From Homarus americanus (lineage: Eukaryota > Arthropoda > Malacostraca > Decapoda > Nephropidae): 64,000 bases of DNA. Below are positions 36,225 through 46,204 of the stretch, piece after piece. The notes under the pieces were generated by a model, which saw only the letters and a program-made list of their open reading frames with translations, made no database searches and was not told where the DNA came from. Each line of letters begins with the position of its first letter. Positions within the stretch are counted from its first letter, which is position 1. Where the stretch lies: the NCBI RefSeq assembly GCF_018991925.1, contig NW_024754732.1:82501-146500 (forward strand), given 5' to 3'. The position numbers were made by a program, and so were the translations under genes.

Positions 36225-36674
36225 ACGCAGCAGCTCCCCGTCACCAACTCCCCCATCTACTACATCAGGCTGCCACCCTCCCCCTACATGTATATGCCAG
36301 GAGTGGGTTACGTCTCTCCCAACAATAACAAATTCAACTTCCTGCGGCCAGACATCGACTTCATCAACAATGGCAAACCTTCCAGCGTGTACCACTATAT
36401 GTCTACACCACCAACGACTACAGCCACTACTACGACTACCCCTCGGCCTACTACCACGACGACTACTACTACTACCACCACTCCCTCCACGACGACAGTT
36501 AAGCCAACAAAGCCATTGCCAACCAAGAAGCCAAGCCATATTACCTGGCTTCAAGGACCCTGGTACTTCAATGGTCGCCCCTCTAACCTCTTCATCTTCA
36601 ACTCACCTTACAATCCCTCTCACTTTGATAAGCTGCACCAGAGATATAACAAGCCAGGCATCTACCTCAAGTAG
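36225..36674 (+). CDS. Gene A, terminal exon with paired NGRPS motifs
   Basis: Starts after CTCTCCACCACAG, phase 0, 149 codons plus TAG. The order is TQQLPVTNSPIYYIRLPPSP, YMYMPGVGY, then DIDFINNGKPSSVYHYM. A 30-residue Thr/Pro linker follows, probably O-glycosylated. Basic KPTKPLPTKKP comes next, then PWYFNGRPSNLFIFNSPYNP and a Tyr/Lys-rich tail ending GIYLK. The NNGKPSSVYHY and FNGRPSNLFIF blocks look like two copies of one motif. Gene B shares SPIYYI[RK]LPP, both NG motifs and the Thr linker. There is no cysteine and no chitin-binding R&R consensus. A secreted matrix, cuticle or mucin-like role is a guess. A polyadenylation signal AATAAA lies at 36861-36866. Confidence 0.8.
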   Translation, partial: TQQLPVTNSPIYYIRLPPSPYMYMPGVGYVSPNNNKFNFLRPDIDFINNGKPSSVYHYMSTPPTTTATTTTTPRPTTTTTTTTTTTPSTTTVKPTKPLPTKKPSHITWLQGPWYFNGRPSNLFIFNSPYNPSHFDKLHQRYNKPGIYLK

Positions 36675-36860
36675 TTGCCTGATTGATGATCTTACTGGTA
36701 GATAACCTCCAAAAAATATCTTACTCGCGACGGGGGGTGGGGTGAGGGTAGGTGCGGGTAGCTAAGTTAAACAACGCACAGAAAACGCAAGTTGTTTTTC
36801 ATAGATGGGAATCCTCTTTGATTTTTGTTTTCTTTTAATTTTGGGATTTCATAACACGTG

Positions 36861-36873
36861 AATAAAAAATAAA
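36861..36873 (+). terminator. Polyadenylation signal of gene A
   Basis: Two overlapping-range AATAAA hexamers (36861-36866 and 36868-36873), 187 nt after the gene A stop codon. This is a plausible 3' UTR length. Confidence 0.55.
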
Positions 36874-38289
36874 GAGATATATTTGTTAGGGAATTATTGA
36901 GAATAATACCCAAAACAATTATGATAGTCTTTTGTTATTTTTAGATGGAGGATTGACGGATAACGAACATAAAACAGTAAAAAAATACACAAATCACTTA
37001 CAAATAAAGTTAATTTATTAAAAATAATATAAACCATATATGTATTATCGGTCATCTTAAATTATAATAAATAAAAGTCAGGATTTTAGTCATGAACCAA
37101 ATCAATAACTCGTAAAGTATGTAAATTTTCATCAATTACCTGACATACGTAAATTAATTCAACCAGAAAGTGTTCCATTTTATTCAAACGAAATTGCCCA
37201 CTAAAAAAGATCATAAAAACCAATTCCACGTTTTTTATAAGAAATACCTTTATACATAATACATCAATTTATTATAATACAACGAAATACAACATAGAGA
37301 GATCATAGAGTAATATATTAATGAATAATATATTAACCCACCTTGATGTATAATTCGTGAATAAGCTTGAAGAGGAAAATGTAACGCCATGACGTCATCT
37401 AGGTTTAAGGGCTAACTTACATATAATGTGTTGTGCCGCGCGTCAATGATTTCACACGGGAGGACTTGACGTTCACGGAAGGATTAGGATTAAGAGGAGT
37501 TTATAGTGTGTCTGTGAGGATGATTGGACGTGGCTCCTGTTAGACTTGGACTTGTGTATGAATGCTTGATCGTTAATTAGTTATATCTGATATAAATGAA
37601 GAGAAAACACGAAAAATAGTGAAGTATTGTACACTGGAAGCGGCGTCCATTGTTGACTCCAGCGTAGAGTAAACAGTGTGTGTAAAGACAGATAAACAAG
37701 TCAATTAATTAGACCAACGATGCGTAGTATGTTGACTTAGACGATTTGAGTCAGTTTTGTAATTGACCAGGTGATAAATAGGGCGTAACAGGTATGGTAA
37801 GTCGATTTAAAATTCCTCAATGCATCGCTTGAGTATTTTACATCAATACTTATAATCAATGATGCAATAACTCTGTGTTGATTGCAAGAAATACCATGTT
37901 GCATGACGTTGCTGTAAAGTGATTCAATAATGTGTGTTAATATTTAAAGGTCAATCTTGCAATGGTGTTGAATGTATGTCTTTGCAATAACGTATGTTGC
38001 ATTAGTCAACTTTTCAATATTTGCAATAACGTAGATATGTCATCCATGTAGTGTACGCTTTATGGACAGGCTGACAGACACAAAAACAGGTAGACAGACA
38101 CAGATATTAAGACAAATAAACAAGCAGACAGACACCAATTAGTTCAGCCAGTCAACTCAGTTATGGTAGACTGTTCCTATTCTGTTATATATAATTGACC
38201 AGTCAGAAGTTAGTAACCAGTTAGTGTGACAGTCAGTTAAGCTATAACAGTCTATGCCGTAAATATTTTTTTAGAGAGTAAACTACCAC
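36874..38289. other. No gene seen
   Basis: AT-rich intergenic DNA between the convergent genes. No exon is recognised. Confidence 0.5.
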
Positions 38290-38780
38290 CTTATTACCTT
38301 AGTTTACCTGTATACTAATGTTAATTTACGTTAGTTTAACTGTATATTGAGGTTAATTTACCTTAGTTTACCTGTATACTAATGTTAATTAACGTTAGTT
38401 TACCTGTATACCGAGGTTAATTTACCTTAGTTTACCTGTATACTAATGTTAATTAACGTTAGTTTACCTGTATATTGAGGTTAATTTACATGTTAGTTTA
38501 CCTGTATACTGAGGTTAATTTACATGTTAGTTTACCTGTATACTGAGGTTAATTTACATGTTAGTTTACCTGTATACCAATGTTAATTTACATTAGTTTA
38601 CCTGTATACTGAGGTTAATTTACATGTTAGTTTACCTGTATACCAATGTTAATTTACATTAGTTTACCTGTATACAGAGGTTAATTTACATGCTAGTTTA
38701 CCTGTATACCAATGTTAATTTACATTAGTTTACCTGTATACTGAGGTTAATTTACATGTTAGTTTACTTGTATACTGATA
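38290..38780. repeat. 32-34-bp minisatellite
   Basis: About fifteen units each carrying TTAGTTTACCTGTATAC, then alternating CAATGTTAATTTAC or TGAGGTTAATTTAC, so a two-unit higher-order period of about 66 bp is visible. Confidence 0.95.
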
Positions 38781-39400
38781 CATAGAAGGTTTACCTGTAT
38801 ACTAAGCATATAGAAGATAGTTTGCGTATATATTGTCAACACAAAGACGACGTTTTACTTCCATTCCTTAAATTCCAACTATAAACTCGCTTATTTCAGT
38901 GTTATTGTTAATATCATCCATAAAAGATAAAAATATTGATAATTTCGTCTATCGTAGGAAATATTCAGAGTAAAACTTGTATTTAATGAAGAATATACTT
39001 GATAAATATTCTCTAAATTGGTTAACTGGTCCCCTAGGGTGTAACGTCAATGAGTATTCGTCAACAAAACTTTAAAAGGATGGATAAAGTTGTTTTTAGT
39101 TAGTTACAGGTGATATAAAGTTACTTTAGTACCTTTATATAACGTAAATATATATGAGAATTAAGATAAATAGGATATTTCAATTTGAAAATGAAGAATT
39201 TATAAATAAACAAATAACAAGTCAGAGTTCACTTACGGTACTGCACCTCCCACACTTCGATGGCGACTGATCCAAATTCCCAAGAATCCCAAGTTCCTCA
39301 TCCAATATGGCGAATCACATTACAAGTGCCCGAAATTTTGACTTGTTCATATGATAATTACCAGAGGTTTATTGTCTTTATCGTCATTTGGCAAGTACGA

Positions 39401-39451
<51 letters not shown>

Positions 39452-40408
39452 TGTATGTCTAATGCTTGCGTTTAAGGCTCGTATTCCCTGCTTCTCTGTG
39501 TTTACATTCTGCATCAAAACAAAAGACTGGACGATAGCGTAAAAAAAAATCCCTTTCTAGAAGCTTTTGTTAATTAAAGATAATGTATTTGTATATAATT
39601 GTTATTGTTGTGTTGTGTAGAGCTTTTATTTGGCCTTATTTGTTATATTTGTTATGTGTTATGCCTGTTATTACGTGTTATTTCTTGTTATTGTTATGTT
39701 GTGTTATCTTTCGTGTTGTTTTTGTTCTCTCTCTGTGTATGTGACGTAATAAAGGTGTTGATTATTGTTTGTTTGTTTTTGTTTGTTCTTTGTTTATGAT
39801 TGTGCTTATACAAACATACATACAAACACATTCACACCCATAGAAGACCTCCAAACACACACATAAATACACACACGTCCTCAACACACACACACACTCA
39901 ACTTCCGGTGGACCAAAGAACCAATTAGTGGTACAGGTAACCCTCCTACCTGGTGTTGTGTTCTCTCAATTAACACATTAACAGCACCATAACTCTCGCC
40001 CCATACAGTTAATGGTGCAGTGAAGAGGCCAGTTAAACGAGCCGATGAGGGGCTTCCGGAAGTGGACTTAACCCCCCCTCCTCAGCCCTCTTCACCTACC
40101 CCTCTTCCTCCCTCCCTCCCTCCCCCCCCTCATTCCTCCTACCTCCTCTCCCTCCCCTAACCCACCACCTCCCTCTACCTCCCCAGCCCACTCCACCTAC
40201 CCCCCCCCTCCCTCTCTCCCTATTTCGCCTCAAGCCATCACGACAAACAATTATCCCTGCTATTGGTCGCCACCCTATTTCAATCCCTATTTTGTACCTC
40301 AACCACTAGCCACCCATTAGCCACCCATCACCCAATTTGTCACCTTTGTGTAATGGGGATAAATGGGATGGTAATAATGGGTCGGGTGTCAGAGGGTGTG
40401 TGTGTTTT
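38781..40408. other. No gene seen; (ATT)n tract
   Basis: AT-rich with (ATT)n at 39400-39450 and T-rich GTTATTTGTTATG words at 39600-39720. A C/T-rich block lies at 40070-40220. A short frame at 39260 runs into the ATT tract and is not called. Confidence 0.5.
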
Positions 40409-40440
40409 TACCTCTCTCTCTCTTTCTCTCTCTCTCTCTC
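40409..40440. repeat. (CT)n microsatellite
   Basis: About 16 units with one TTT interruption. Confidence 0.9.
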
Positions 40441-40589
40441 AACGTACGAACCCTTAAAACAACCAGAGCTTAACCCACCTGTACAGAACCGGAAGCAATT
40501 ATGCAAATGAGGTCGACAGGTGTACTAGTAATTACTCCCAACACCACCTTGACACACATCCTTGTACAGGGACCTAACGAGAATTACAT

Positions 40590-40690
40590 ACATACATACA
40601 TACATACACAGAAGGGTCCTAAAACGGGATTCGAACCTGTATTTTAAATAACCAAAAATATCACGTACAGGAGTGGAAGATGTGTGTATG
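40590..40690 (-). mobile_element. tRNA-derived SINE-like 3' fragment
   Basis: On the minus strand ACAGGTTCGAATCCCG contains a perfect B-box (GGTTCGAATCC). It is followed by TTTTAGGACCC and a (TATG)n tail at 40588-40607. An A-box is not convincing. Confidence 0.45.
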
Positions 40691-40716
40691 TGTCTATGTG
40701 TGTGTGTGTGTGTGTG

Positions 40717-40751
<35 letters not shown>

Positions 40752-40775
40752 CTGTATGTGTGTGTGTATGTGTGT
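40691..40775. repeat. Interrupted (GT)n
   Basis: (GT)n with TATG and TCTATG interruptions. Confidence 0.92.
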
Positions 40776-41042
40776 TCATCCTTCCCTCCAGGTGTGTCTT
40801 TCTCAGGTGAGACTAATTAGGGACAGGTAAGGGACGTGTTTACTTTCGTATTCCTGTATGGTTACTTCCGGTGGCCTCTCTCTCTCTCTCTCTCTCTCTT
40901 TAAACACCATTGCCATTCGATAACTTCTTTCATTTCCGACGATCGCCGATGGGCTCCACATGACGTCACTGCCAGAGGTATGATAATCTCTCCTTCGTTA
41001 CGCCCACCGCCTCGACCTTCCCTTAGGGCTAACTCGTGCCCT

Positions 41043-41400
41043 GGGGAAGGTGGAGGAGGTGGAGGTGGAGGAGGTGGAGGTGTGGTGGAGGAGGAGGAGG
41101 TGTGGTGTGTGGTGGAGAGGTGGAGGGTGTGGTGGAGGAGGAGGTGCTGGTGGGAGTGGAGGGGGTGGAGGTGGAGGAGGAGGAGGTGGGAGGAGTGGAG
41201 GTGCTGTGGAGGAGGAGGTGCTGGTGGAGGTGGTGGTGGTGCTGATGGAGGTGGAGGAGGAGGAGGTGGTGGTGGAAGAGCTGGTGGAGGAGGTGGTTTT
41301 AGGGGTGGGAGAAGGTGGAGGAAGAAGAGGAGTAGGGAGAGAGAGAGAGGGAGAGAGAGGGGAATAGGGAAGAAGGAAGAAGAGATAAAGAGGGGAGGAA
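41043..41400. repeat. GGTGGAGGA trinucleotide-rich array and GA tract
   Basis: Imperfect GGA/GGT triplets to 41330, then GA-rich DNA. Open in several frames (Gly-rich or Pro-rich). I regard these as repeat translations, not a glycine-rich protein. Confidence 0.85.
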
Positions 41401-41689
41401 GGGAAGGAAAAGGGAAGAGAAAACAAATCAAACGAACAAAAAAAAATAGCAAAGAAAAAATAACAAGAAAATCACCAATTACAAGCAATAACAAAAAATC
41501 AGATCCAATAACAATTAAAATCAGTTTATACACTATTTCATTCACTCAATAAAATGTATAAAATAGGAAGATAAACACAAATAGCATAAATAAAAAGTCA
41601 ATTTTATTCATTAATCTACAAATAAATAGCAGAAATAGCAATAAAAACTTAAGCATCGTAATTTAATTTAATAAATATGATAACAAATT
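41401..41689. other. No gene seen
   Basis: A-rich unique DNA. Confidence 0.5.
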
Positions 41690-42375
41690 GTATTGGGTCA
41701 TAATGGGCGCTAGACATAGTGGGCCCCAGACATAGTGGGCCCCAGTCATAGTAGGCCCCAGTCATAATGGGTCCCAGACATAGTGGGCCCCAGTCATAAT
41801 GGGTCCCAGACATAATGGGGCTCAGTCATAATGGGTCCCAGACATAGTGGGCCCCAGTCATAATGGTTCCCAGACATAGTGGGCCCCAGACATAGTGGGC
41901 CCCAGTCATAATGGGTCCCAGACATAGTGGGCCCCAGTCATAATGGGTCCCAGACATAGTGGGCCCCAGTCATAATGGGTCCCAGACATAGTAGGCCCCA
42001 GTCATAATGGGTCCCAGACATAGTGGGCCCCAGTCATAATGGGTCCCAGACATAGTGGGCCCCAGTCATAATGGGTCCCAGACATAGTAGGCCTCAGTCA
42101 TAATGGGTCCCAGACATAGTGGGGCTCAGTCATAATGGGTGCTAGACATAATGGGGCTCAGTCATAATGGGTCCCAGACATAGTGGGCCCCAGTCATAAT
42201 GGGTGCTAGACATAGTGGGCCCCAGTCATAATGGGTCCCAGACATAGTGGGCCCCAGTCATAATGGGTGCTAGACATAGTGGGCCCCAGTCATAATGGGT
42301 CCCAGACATAGTGGGCCCCAGTCATAATGGGTGCTAGACATAATGGGGCTCAGTCATAATGGGCCCCAGTCCAAT
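41690..42375. repeat. 32-bp dimeric minisatellite of the GGCCCCAGT family
   Basis: About 21 copies of a 32-bp dimer. One 16-mer is GGGTCCCAGACATAGT and the other GGGCCCCAGTCATAAT. It is much more regular than the 19-20.7 kb array. Both halves are recognisable as the same 16-bp family. Confidence 0.96.
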
Positions 42376-42414
42376 TAGTATCTAGTCTTAATACTTGGAT
42401 TATATCAGTTAGAG

Positions 42415-42560
42415 GCCTATCGAAACTGGGGTCTACTAAGATTGGGGCCTACTGGGACTGGGGCCTACTAGGACTGGGGCCTACTAGGACTGGGGTCTAC
42501 TGGGACTGGGGTCTACTAGGATTGGGGTCTACTGGGACTGGGGCCTATTAGCACTGGGGT
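42415..42560. repeat. 16-bp minisatellite, inverted orientation
   Basis: About nine copies of TGGGGCCTACTAGGAC and variants. The reverse complement rotates to GGCCCCAGTCCTAGTA, the same family as the neighbouring array on the other strand. Confidence 0.93.
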
Positions 42561-42864
42561 CTGACAAACATCACACACGGGTAAAACAAAAGAGACAGAG
42601 TGAGAGAGAGAGAGCTGGAGAGAGAGACAGTCAATCGCTCACTCAACTCAATAATAACAACATATTGCACACAGTCTCAGAGCAAAATGTCCGCCATTAC
42701 AAAAAAAAAACAGTAATGGTGGCAGCTAGGAGACAACTTCTTAACAGTGGGGTAAAATTTATTCTCTTGAGACAAATCTGAGATATTTTATATTTTTTCT
42801 TTTAATTTTCCCAAAGGATCAAAGTTTGAGAATATTTATTTTTACATGTTTTCATTATTATCAA

Positions 42865-43100
42865 AATGTGCGGCCATTTTTTTTTTACATTTCGTCATTG
42901 TCATAAAACCAGCGGCCATATTTGTTTACATTTCGTCATTGTCATAAAACCAGCGGCCATATTTGTTACCGTCATTGTTATATAAACCAGGCCATTTTTT
43001 TTTTACATTTCGTCATTGTCATAAAACCAGCGGCCATATTTGTTTACATTTCGTCATTGTCATAAAACCAGCGGCCATATTTGTTTACAATCCGTCAGAG
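42865..43100. repeat. 41-bp minisatellite with GCCAT and TGTTTAC words
   Basis: Five to six units of 41 bp. Each carries CGGCCATATTTGTTTACATT and GTCATTGTCATAAAACCAG. Some units replace the TTTG segment with a T-run. GCCAT resembles the YY1 core and TGTTTAC the forkhead consensus. Binding is untested. Confidence 0.92.
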
Positions 43101-43369
43101 TCACGACACTTGTTAGTCATTAATTCAACAACAAAAACTTGTCATAAAAAAAACATAACGCAAATACATCACAAATAACAAACATATCAACAATAATTTA
43201 TATCTCTCAGCGAGTAAATCAAGCTGGAGAAAAATTATATATACAATAATTATTCTATTTTTGTTAGTTTATGTTAAAATACAATAATCTAATTCTTATT
43301 ATTTATGCCTTTGTACATTTTTTCTACAGATCTCGACCAGGTTAATTGATTTATCGACCAAATTCCATT

Positions 43370-43640
43370 CTTAGCAACAATTGGTGGAAGTTGATTGGTT
43401 GACTCCCTTAGCAACCGTATCAATTGGTGGAAGCTGATTGGTTAACTCCCTTAGCAACCGTGACAGGTCGTGGAAGCTGATTGGTTAACTCCCTTAGCAA
43501 CCGTGTCAATTGGTGGAAGTTGATTGGTTGACTCCCTTAGCAACCGTGACAATTGGTGGAAGCTGATTGGTTAACTCCCTTAGCAACCGTGACAGGTCGT
43601 GGAAGTTGATTAGTTAACTTAAAAACCAGCAGCCAATCAT
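43370..43640. repeat. 43-bp minisatellite with CCAAT and GCAAC words
   Basis: Six units of 43 bp starting at 43383, 43426, 43469, 43512, 43555 and 43598. Each contains AAGCTGATTGGTT and CCCTTAGCAACCGT. Most have a second ATTGG in CAATTGGTGG. Confidence 0.95.
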
Positions 43641-43924
43641 CTCTCACGTATTAATGAGGTTGCTAAGGACGCCAAAAACAAGTGTAGTCAAAAACAGAAG
43701 ATCTATATTACAGGTGTGTGTGTGTGTGTACAGTAATGGTCACTTATAGAACTGATCGTGATATATGAAGCTCCGGAGTATAACCTTATATAACATACAA
43801 CCATATACAACCCCTTGATATGTTATTATAAGTCTGGTTGTTTGTGTATACTTGTTACAACAAATACATAAATAATATATCTCTTTTTGTGTCTAGCTAA
43901 TAGGAAAGTGATATATTAGCACCA
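43641..43924. other. 3' flank of gene B, no gene seen
   Basis: AT-rich. No clear AATAAA on the minus strand close to the gene B stop. Confidence 0.45.
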
Positions 43925-44130
43925 TAGAGGCTAGTAGTGGTAGTAGTTGTGGTTGTGCTAGTAGTAGTGAGAGTAGTGATGGTCATGCTAATAGTAGTAG
44001 TAGTAGTAGTAGTGATTGTGTTCTAAGTGATAGGAGCTATAATCATGGTGGTAAAAGTAATACTTGTAGTAATAATAGTAATTACTGTAGTCGTGGTGGT
44101 AAAAGTAATAGCTGTAGTAATAGTTGTGGG
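43925..44130. repeat. Imperfect AGT trinucleotide array
   Basis: AGTAGTAGTG-type triplets just 3' of gene B. Confidence 0.85.
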
Positions 44131-44162
44131 TAGTGCTAGTAGTTGATGATAATGCTAGCCTC

Positions 44163-44465
44163 CTAGTAGTTAAAATGCTTGAAGTAAGGGTGTTTATATT
44201 TCTGTACAGCCACGGGAGGTCGAGGCTTCCAGATGTAAACATTAGAGGGACGACCATTATAAGGAAAGTACTTATTGAGGGTAAACCATGGCTTCTTGGT
44301 AGGTCTGGTGGTAGTGGTGGTAGATGCTGTGGTGGTAGGTGGTGGTGTGGTGGTAGTGGTGGTGGTAGTAGTAGAGGGCTTCCATGGGTGAGGTGTAGCT
44401 GATGTTGGTTGACTCCAGTGGTAGATCTGAGTAGGACGTCCGTTGTTGGTGAAATCGAGGTCGAC
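44163..44465 (-). CDS. Gene B, terminal exon with paired NGRPS motifs
   Basis: Minus-strand exon after acceptor CAATCACTTTAAG, phase 0, 100 codons plus TAG. The order is VDLDFTNNGRPTQIYHWSQP, then TSATPHPWKP, a Thr/Pro linker of about 23 residues, and RPTKKPW. NKYFPYNGRPSNVYIWKPR follows, with a Tyr/His/Lys-rich end finishing FKHFNY. It aligns with the terminal exon of gene A. NNGRPTQIYHW matches NNGKPSSVYHY, YNGRPSNVYIW matches FNGRPSNLFIF, and TKKP precedes the second motif in both. No cysteines. This exon is the best evidence that the two genes are paralogues, because the identity lies outside the low-complexity linker. Function is unknown. Confidence 0.82.
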   Translation of the reverse strand, partial: VDLDFTNNGRPTQIYHWSQPTSATPHPWKPSTTTTTTTTTPPPTTTASTTTTTRPTKKPWFTLNKYFPYNGRPSNVYIWKPRPPVAVQKYKHPYFKHFNY

Positions 44466-45042
44466 CTTAAAGTGATTGAGAGAAAAAAAAAAGAGAGAGT
44501 TGGTTTATTATGGGAGGAATTTGTATTATTATTTACTTATCTTTATTCGTTTTATTTTCTCAATTAATTCATCATCTTCTTTACTTATCTTGCCTTTCCC
44601 TATTTGATACCTATTCCATCTCTCCCCCATCCCATTTAGCATATCTGCCCATTTATATACCATCCCATTTACCCATAACTCCTAACAATTTATTTCCCCA
44701 TCTACCCATCCCATCAAGCTCCCATCCCATCCACCCATCTACCTCACTCCCATCTATCCACAACAAACACCTCTCCCATCCAACAAACACCCCTCCTCAC
44801 CCTCCCATCCAACAAACACCCTCCTCACCCTCCATCCACAAACACCTCCTCACCTCCCATCCAACAAACACCCTCCTCACCCTCCCATCCAACAAACACA
44901 CCCTCACCCTTCCCATCCAACAAACACCCCTCCCTCACCCCTCCCATCCAACAAACACCCCTCCCTCACCCCTCCCATCCAACAAACACCCCTCCCTCAC
45001 CCCTCATATCCCACCCAACAAACCTCTCTCCCACAAACTTAC
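44466..45042 (-). repeat. Gene B intron with 32-bp minisatellite
   Basis: Intron between donor GTAAGT (45042-45037) and the acceptor ending at 44466. From 44755 to 45025 it is a CCCATCCAACAAACACCC-type array with units of about 28-32 bp. Confidence 0.8.
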
Positions 45043-45228
45043 TTTCTGGAAGGGGAAGGAAGTGGTGCTGGTGTGGGCTTGGTGCTGGATGTTATTGTTG
45101 ACGTAGTAATATGGAAGAGGAGGCAATTTAATGTAATAAATGGGCGAATCTTCTTGTCTTATCCGCTCCCCCTGCGTGACGCTCGGCAGACTAGCGCCCC
45201 CTCGATCCAGTCCCAGTCTCTGTAACAC
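45043..45228 (-). CDS. Gene B, middle exon with SPIYYIKLPP block
   Basis: Bounded by CTCTCTTCCTCAG and GTAAGT, exactly 62 codons, phase 0 at both ends. It encodes VLQRLGLDRGGASLPSVTQ, then GERIRQED, SPIYYIKLPPLPYYY and VNNNIQHQAHTSTTSFPFQK. The SPIYYIKLPP block matches SPIYYIRLPP in gene A at the same relative position. In gene A this block and the first NG motif share one exon. Here an intron separates them, so an intron was gained or lost since duplication. Confidence 0.8.
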
Positions 45229-45263
45229 CTGAGGAAGAGAGAGATACAGGTGAGTCATTGTGG

Positions 45264-45303
45264 GTTAGGGTAGGGTAGGGTAGGGTAGGGTAGGGTAGGG
45301 TAG
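45264..45303. repeat. (TAGGG)n pentamer in gene B intron
   Basis: About seven TAGGG units inside the short intron 45229-45405. TAGGG differs by one base from the arthropod telomere unit TTAGG. Confidence 0.92.
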
Positions 45304-45405
45304 GATAGAAAACCTTTCAGCAGATATGAAGCAATATAAACAGTGATTGAGACGTTGAGGGTATTAATTAGTACACACACACAGGTAAGTTCCTCATTTA
45401 CTCAC

Positions 45406-45502
45406 CTGTAGTGCCCCAGCGGCGTCCAAAGTCTGCATCTGAGCTGACGACCTCGCTACCAGCACCACCACCACCGCCGCCACCAGTACCGTCTCACGCC
45501 AC
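45406..45502 (-). CDS. Gene B, signal-peptide exon
   Basis: Acceptor GTCCTGCAG, donor GTGAG, 97 nt. One base completes a split codon (phase 2, as in gene A), then 32 codons follow. It reads WRETVLVAAVVVVLVARSSA followed by QMQTLDAAGALQ. This is a textbook hydrophobic core with a small-residue cleavage region before Q. The exon has no upstream ATG in frame, so the start codon must be in another exon. An exon ending ATGAG would give MR-WRE. See the candidate at 58842-58846. Confidence 0.75.
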
Positions 45503-45581
45503 CTGCAGGACAAAACAAACACTAACACACATACACAACTCAATCACATATAAGAAATACTATAGTATGGTGGGAGCCTAA

Positions 45582-45685
<104 letters not shown>

Positions 45686-45733
45686 GGGAACTGTGGAAGT
45701 ATTTACATTATTCAGGTATTTGAACTCCTCTGA

Positions 45734-45889
45734 CTAAGCTGTCGCGCTTCGCTGCTCCGACAGAGGGATGCAGTAGCTGGAGGGAAGGAACAGTGATAAC
45801 ACAGCAACACCCAGCAACACAGCAACACACAGCAACACCCAGCAACACAGCGCCTGCATGAACAAACAGCCAAGAACAGCTCGTGACAT
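45734..45889 (-). CDS. Possible small secreted or membrane ORF, 51 aa
   Basis: ATG at 45889-45887, TAG at 45736-45734. The product begins MSRAVLGCLFMQ, has a very hydrophobic core (CCWVLLCVAVLLGVAVLSLF), and ends CIPLSEQRSATA. A TATAAAAG box at 45976-45969 lies 80 nt upstream, giving a short predicted leader. Against it, the hydrophobic core is partly encoded by a TGTTGCTGGGTGTTGCTG repeat, and the base at -3 is T, a weak start context. It may be part of the gene B first intron instead. Confidence 0.3.
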   Translation of the reverse strand: MSRAVLGCLFMQALCCWVLLCVAVLLGVAVLSLFLPSSYCIPLSEQRSATA

Positions 45890-45915
45890 TTACCTTTCCC
45901 CTACAAAGAAGAACT

Positions 45916-45945
45916 TATGGTAGCTACGCCAGACGGATATTCGCC
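45916..45945 (-). repeat. Dispersed CGTCTGGC repeat copy
   Basis: About 27 of 30 bases match 6655-6684. Here it lies immediately downstream of the TATA-like box at 45969-45976. Confidence 0.7.
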
Positions 45946-45968
45946 ACGCCTAAAGACAGCCTGGCGTT

Positions 45969-45976
45969 CTTTTATA
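45969..45976 (-). promoter_or_regulatory. TATA-like box
   Basis: TATAAAAG on the minus strand, 80 nt upstream of the 51-aa ORF. No clear initiator at the expected distance. Confidence 0.3.
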
Positions 45977-46204
45977 GTACCTATATAACAGGTTGGGCTC
46001 AGGACTCATGGCTCAAGGCTCAATACCTCGACCATCACGCGCCAAGATGACTCACAGGATTAAACCGCTCTAAACTCCCTCCCACTAGTGATCGCCAGTG
46101 TAGGCAAGCGAAAGTCAGGCGAACGTTACTTCCGGTATTAAATAAACGTGACATTACTGTATAGAAGAGATCGCTCAGGGCTGTTTGACTGCTCGGGCTG
46201 AGGC

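Noticed and set aside
41043..41552. Glycine-rich (or proline-rich on the other strand) protein of over 200 aa
   Set aside because: Built from GGA/GGT triplets and a GA tract. No signal peptide or splice sites, and three other frames are equally open.
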